DNA of 49,365 bases from Gammaproteobacteria bacterium (lineage in GTDB: Bacteria; Pseudomonadota; Gammaproteobacteria; Pseudomonadales; Pseudohongiellaceae): positions 1 through 49,365 of the forward strand of contig JAURLQ010000176.1 in NCBI GenBank assembly GCA_030831125.1, given 5' to 3'. Position numbers and translations under genes: made by a program. Under the pieces are notes generated by a model. That model had not been told where the DNA came from, did no database searches, and was given only the letters and a program-made list of their open reading frames with translations. The stretch's first letter is position 1. Each line of letters starts with the position of its first letter. Shown in pieces: positions 45,649-49,365 of the stretch.

Positions 45649-46260
45649 ATGCCCAGAGTACGAGGCCAACGCAGGGAACAGATACTGCAAACGCTTGCTG
45701 CCATGCTGGAAAAGCATCCCGGTGGGCGTATTACCACCGCTGCACTGGCCGCCGAAATAGGGGTTTCAGAAGCTGCCCTGTATCGCCATTTTCCCAGCAA
45801 GGCCCGCATGTTTGAGGGTCTCATTGACTATATAGAGAGCACGCTGTTTGCGAGCTTTACCCGTATCCTTGCCGAGCCGGACAGTGCATTGCGCTACTGC
45901 GAAAGAATCATTTATTTCACGCTCGGCTTTGCAGAAAAGAATCCGGGTATTACCCGCATACTCAATGGTGATGCCCTTTCAGGGGAAACCGAAAGGTTAC
46001 GTACGAAAGTTGCCCAGATACTCGACAGGCTTGAAACCCAGTTGCGTCAGGTACTGCGCGAAGCAGAAATGAAGGAAGGGCTCAGGACCCAGGTTACAGT
46101 TACTGCAACGGCAGCCTATCTGACCGCCTGGACCGAGGGCCGGATAAGCCAGTTTGTCAGGAGCGAGTTCAGGGAGCTGCCAACCAGAGGCTGGGATGAG
46201 CAATGGCCTTTACTGCAAGCCGGCATTTTCAGGGAGCCCCAGCAGTTCGCGCAGTCTTGA
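45649..46260 (+). CDS. slmA: Nucleoid occlusion factor SlmA (TetR family)
   Basis: 203 residues. The helix-turn-helix lies in RITTAALAAEIGVSEAALYR with HFPSKARMFEGLIDYIE after it, the distinctive SlmA form of the TetR DNA-binding domain. The C-terminal domain (ALRYCERIIYFTLGFAEKNP, ITRILNGDALSGE) is also characteristic. SlmA binds specific chromosomal sites and blocks FtsZ assembly over the nucleoid. Placement right after argB agrees with the gammaproteobacterial cluster. Confidence 0.93.
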   Translation: MPRVRGQRREQILQTLAAMLEKHPGGRITTAALAAEIGVSEAALYRHFPSKARMFEGLIDYIESTLFASFTRILAEPDSALRYCERIIYFTLGFAEKNPGITRILNGDALSGETERLRTKVAQILDRLETQLRQVLREAEMKEGLRTQVTVTATAAYLTAWTEGRISQFVRSEFRELPTRGWDEQWPLLQAGIFREPQQFAQS

Positions 46261-46383
46261 TTCCTCTTTCAAGGCAGAGGTAATTGCTTCCTGCCTTGAA
46301 ATTTCCAGTCTTTCGATGCGCTACCGAGCACCATTGAATTCACTTTGCGCTACTGACAATTCCTCAAGCAGGTTACGACTATT
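46210..46383 (-). pseudogene. Possible remnant of a coiled-coil protein gene downstream of pyrE
   Basis: Between the convergent slmA and pyrE ends, one minus-strand frame reads like protein: NLLEELSVAQSEFNGAR, an in-frame TAG (46321-46323), then RIERLEISRQEAITSALKEE and a tail ending at the TAA at 46210, inside the slmA 3' end. The heptad-like Leu/Glu pattern fits the C-terminus of the DUF4124-type proteins that neighbour pyrE in some gammaproteobacteria. No start codon with a ribosome site is available, so at most it is a decayed gene end. Low confidence. Confidence 0.25.
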
Positions 46384-47032
46384 GCACGCCATAGGATTCC
46401 TGGTATCGCTTCATCGCAGGTAACCAGGCCTCCAGTTCGCTGTTGCCCTTGAGCCCCAGGTAATGAATGATCTGGTCCAGACTGATGATACTGAAGACCG
46501 GTACCTTGTAATCACGCGAAATTTCACCGATGGCAGAAAGCTCGCCCTGGCCGCGTTCCTGACGGTCAAGCGCCACCACAATGCCGGCCGCGGTAGCGCC
46601 CGCAGCATCGATAATGGCCATGACTTCACGGATGGCTGTACCTGCAGTAATGACATCGTCCACAACCAGTACCCTGCCCTTCAGGGGAGCACCTACCATG
46701 GTGCCACCTTCGCCATGATCCTTGGCTTCCTTGCGATTGAAGCAGTAGGGCACATCCCGCTGGAAATGCTCCGACAATGCGATAGCTGAAGCAGAGGCCA
46801 GGGGAATGCCCTTGTATGCCGGTCCGAACATCACATCAAAGTCCAGATTCGACTCGGCTATACATGCCGCGTAGCTCTTTCCAATAAGTGACAGGGCACT
46901 ACCTGTGTTGAACAGGCCGGCATTGAAAAAATAGGGGCTCTTGCGACCGGACTTCAACGTGAACTCGCCGAATCGCAGGATCTGCCTGTCGATTACATAA
47001 TCAAGAAATTTCTGCTTATAGTCTTTCACCAC
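46379..47032 (-). CDS. pyrE: Orotate phosphoribosyltransferase
   Basis: 217 residues. The PRPP-binding loop [20 protein letters not shown] is clear; [20 protein letters not shown] and [19 protein letters not shown] are the other conserved blocks. It joins orotate to PRPP to make OMP in pyrimidine synthesis. It lies 11 bp after rph on the same strand, the rph-pyrE pair known from enterobacteria. Confidence 0.97.
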   Translation of the reverse strand: MVKDYKQKFLDYVIDRQILRFGEFTLKSGRKSPYFFNAGLFNTGSALSLIGKSYAACIAESNLDFDVMFGPAYKGIPLASASAIALSEHFQRDVPYCFNRKEAKDHGEGGTMVGAPLKGRVLVVDDVITAGTAIREVMAIIDAAGATAAGIVVALDRQERGQGELSAIGEISRDYKVPVFSIISLDQIIHYLGLKGNSELEAWLPAMKRYQESYGVQ

Positions 47033-47043
47033 TTACCTCCTGC

Positions 47044-47769
47044 CTACACCGCAAGGGCGTCCTGCTGAACCTGCAGTAACTGCTCGATGCCAGTGCGGGC
47101 AAGCGACAGCATGGCATTGAGTTCATCACCACTGTATTCGCCATCTTCTGCGGTGCCCTGCACCTCAATGAATCCTCCCGTGCTGGTCATGACCACATTC
47201 ATGTCAGTTTCTGCAGATGAATCTTCCAGATAGTCCAGATCCAGCACCGGCACACCCTTGCAAATTCCCACCGACACCGAGGCAACCATTCTGGTGAGGG
47301 GATTTTCCTTCACCAGGCCGCTCTTGAGCATGTAATTGATGGCATCTGCCAGTGCCACACAGCTGCCGGTGATACTGGCGGTGCGGGTACCACCGTCTGC
47401 CTGGATGACATCGCAATCTACCTTGATGGTATTTTCACCGAGCTTTTTCAGGTCTATTGCCGCACGCAGTGAACGACCGATCAGACGCTGGATTTCCTGG
47501 GTCCTGCCACTCTGCTTGCCTTTTACCGACTCCCTTTCCATGCGGGAACCGGTGGAACGCGGCAGCATGCCGTATTCAGCCGTTATCCATCCGCTGCCGG
47601 TACCCTTGAGGAAACGCGGCACTGAATTTTCTACTGTTGCGGTGCAAATCACCCGGGTATCCCCGAACTCAACCAGCACTGCCCCTTCTGCATGTCGGGT
47701 GTAATTTCTGGTCAGTTTGATTTGCCTGAGGGCATCGGGGGCCCTGCCACTGGGTCGTACTGTACTCAC
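47044..47769 (-). CDS. rph: Ribonuclease PH
   Basis: 241 residues, full length. [20 protein letters not shown] at the start, [20 protein letters not shown] with [17 protein letters not shown], and [20 protein letters not shown] with the phosphate- and metal-site residues. It trims tRNA 3' ends phosphorolytically. Unlike the frameshifted rph of E. coli K-12 the gene is intact. Divergent from yicC. Confidence 0.97.
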   Translation of the reverse strand: MSTVRPSGRAPDALRQIKLTRNYTRHAEGAVLVEFGDTRVICTATVENSVPRFLKGTGSGWITAEYGMLPRSTGSRMERESVKGKQSGRTQEIQRLIGRSLRAAIDLKKLGENTIKVDCDVIQADGGTRTASITGSCVALADAINYMLKSGLVKENPLTRMVASVSVGICKGVPVLDLDYLEDSSAETDMNVVMTSTGGFIEVQGTAEDGEYSGDELNAMLSLARTGIEQLLQVQQDALAV

Positions 47770-47886
47770 TATGCGATTTCTCCTGCTACTGCTGCTGCAA
47801 TGTTATAGTCTTCGATTGTGTGCCATTCTAGCATTGCGCAGGACGGGCTTTTCGGGGCCCACCGAAAAAGAGAGAGAGTACGACCC

Positions 47887-48753
47887 ATGACCAGAAGTAT
47901 GACCGCCTTTACCCGCCAGCAGTCCGAGCATGCATGGGGTACCCTTATCTGGGAAATCCGCTCGGTAAATCACCGTTATCTCGAACCCTCCTTTCGATTG
48001 CCTGATACCTTCAGGCAGCTGGAAACTGCGCTGCGTGATCAGCTCCGCCAGGTAATCCAGCGTGGCAAGGTGGATGCCCAGCTCAAATTCGTCGCCCATG
48101 GCGACATCCACGGCAGCATTCATCTCGATCATGAAACCATGGCCCAGCTGCACAAGGCGGCCACACACATCAACCAGATTTTTCCGGAAAGCAATCCGGT
48201 CTCTGCAATAGATATCCTGCGCTGGCCTGGTGTCATCATCGAAAAAGAGCAGGATACAAAGTCAATTGAGAAAGAAACCCTCAAGCTTTTTGATCTGGCG
48301 CTGAAGACTCTGCAGGAACAGCGTGAACGCGAGGGTGAACAGCTCGACATTCTCATCGTTGACCGGCTTGCCCGGATCAGCAACATCGTTGCCGACATCC
48401 GCAAGGATCTGCCCCGTATTCTGGAGGCCCAGGCCGATAGGCTGCGTACACAGTTTGCAGACCTCAAACTGGAAGTGGATCCGACCCGTCTTGAGCAGGA
48501 AATAGTACTGCTTACCCAGAAAGCCGATATCCATGAAGAACTCGATCGCCTCGACACTCATGTGAAGGAGGTGAAGCACAATCTCAAACAACAGGGGCAG
48601 ATTGGCCGGCGTCTGGACTTTTTGATGCAGGAACTCAACCGCGAAGCCAACACCCTGTGCTCAAAGGCGATAGTCACTGCCACCACAATGGGTGCGGTGG
48701 ACCTGAAGGTGCTGATCGAGCAGATGCGGGAACAGATACAGAATATCGAATAG
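47887..48753 (+). CDS. yicC: YicC-family endoribonuclease
   Basis: 288 residues from the ATG at 47887, which gives MTRSMTAFTRQQ, the typical YicC opening, with GAGAGAG upstream. The N-terminal domain has WEIRSVNHRYLEPSFRLPDT and RGKVDAQLKF; the C-terminal DUF1732 part includes EELDRLDTHVKEVKHNLKQQ, GRRLDFLMQELNREANTLCS and SKAIVTATTMGAVDLKVLIE. YicC is a hexameric RNA-cleaving protein implicated in small-RNA turnover. Position between rph and gmk is conserved. Confidence 0.94.
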   Translation: MTRSMTAFTRQQSEHAWGTLIWEIRSVNHRYLEPSFRLPDTFRQLETALRDQLRQVIQRGKVDAQLKFVAHGDIHGSIHLDHETMAQLHKAATHINQIFPESNPVSAIDILRWPGVIIEKEQDTKSIEKETLKLFDLALKTLQEQREREGEQLDILIVDRLARISNIVADIRKDLPRILEAQADRLRTQFADLKLEVDPTRLEQEIVLLTQKADIHEELDRLDTHVKEVKHNLKQQGQIGRRLDFLMQELNREANTLCSKAIVTATTMGAVDLKVLIEQMREQIQNIE

Positions 48754-48810
48754 GAAGGCGTGAACCCTGTTGGTTCCAGGCTTGATTCCATATGAGTTCA
48801 TTGGAAACCA

Positions 48811-48910
48811 GATTGCAGCAGTGAATCTCGCGACACGCCGTTAACCCATCCCTGGGGGCTCGACTGCGGCATCCATGCCGCAGACGGTCGCTCACCTCTC
48901 TGCTGCAATC
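48811..48910. repeat. Dispersed palindromic element, copy 4
   Basis: 100 bp in the yicC-gmk gap. Terminal arms GATTGCAGCAG and CTGCTGCAATC are perfectly complementary though different from those of the other copies. The inner hairpin is TGCGGCA-TCCA-TGCCGCA with a changed loop, and the small hairpin is CCCA-TCCC-TGGG. Same orientation as copies 1 and 2. Confidence 0.92.
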
Positions 48911-48970
48911 CATTGTCAAGTATGGTGTCTTTACGAAGCAGATTCAGCATCAGGACAAAGGCTGATATGA

Positions 48971-49365
<395 letters not shown>

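Overview
The window is chromosomal DNA of a gammaproteobacterium. The evidence is gene content and order: ftsY-ftsE-ftsX, rsmD-coaD-fdx, mutM, and a long stretch ubiX / rpmG-rpmB / radC / coaBC-algC-argB-slmA / pyrE-rph / yicC-gmk, all with close gammaproteobacterial-type proteins. GC is moderate. A marine or aquatic free-living heterotroph is a reasonable guess from the accessory genes (DUF1552, IorAB-type molybdenum oxidase, multicopper oxidase, DUF6152), but family-level placement is not possible by eye.

Layout. 1-5.8 kb: the 5' end of a leftward DUF1552 gene, then three tandem paralogous exported TPR proteins with a TonB-like C-terminal domain; the third is broken by a single-base frameshift in a T run. 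5.8-11.1 kb: leftward IorB/IorA-like oxidoreductase pair, a PlsC-like acyltransferase, a leftward multicopper oxidase. 11.1-14.6 kb: leftward ftsY-ftsE-ftsX followed by a Fe-type superoxide dismutase. 14.7-20.9 kb: rsmD, a RidA-family gene, coaD-fdx, a two-gene exported-protein unit with DUF6152, mutM, and a lone hydantoinase-A-type gene.

21.2-34.8 kb is the striking part: a rightward block of twelve envelope genes. In order: a disordered lipoprotein, a second lipoprotein, a membrane-anchored TPR protein, a membrane-anchored PEGA-repeat/FGE-like protein, a small acidic exported protein, a MotA/TolQ/ExbB-family channel protein, an actin/HSP70-like cytoplasmic protein with an FHA-like tail, two VWA proteins that each begin with a TolR/ExbD-like transmembrane helix, two more lipoproteins and an M48 lipoprotein metalloprotease. 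I read this as a candidate ion-driven envelope machine in which VWA proteins take the place of MotB/TolR/ExbD. I know no name for it.

34.8-49.4 kb returns to housekeeping genes: a cytochrome c'-like protein, uup, ubiX, rpmG-rpmB, radC, an MscS channel, coaBC-algC-argB-slmA, pyrE-rph, yicC and the start of gmk. Intergenic spaces here, and the one before coaD, carry a dispersed palindromic element of about 100 bp (four full copies and one fragment) whose terminal arms differ between copies yet stay complementary. A cluster of four GTAG-headed REP hairpins follows mscS, and an unrelated 118-bp structured element lies between rpmB and radC. No rRNA, tRNA, CRISPR array or intact insertion sequence was seen.
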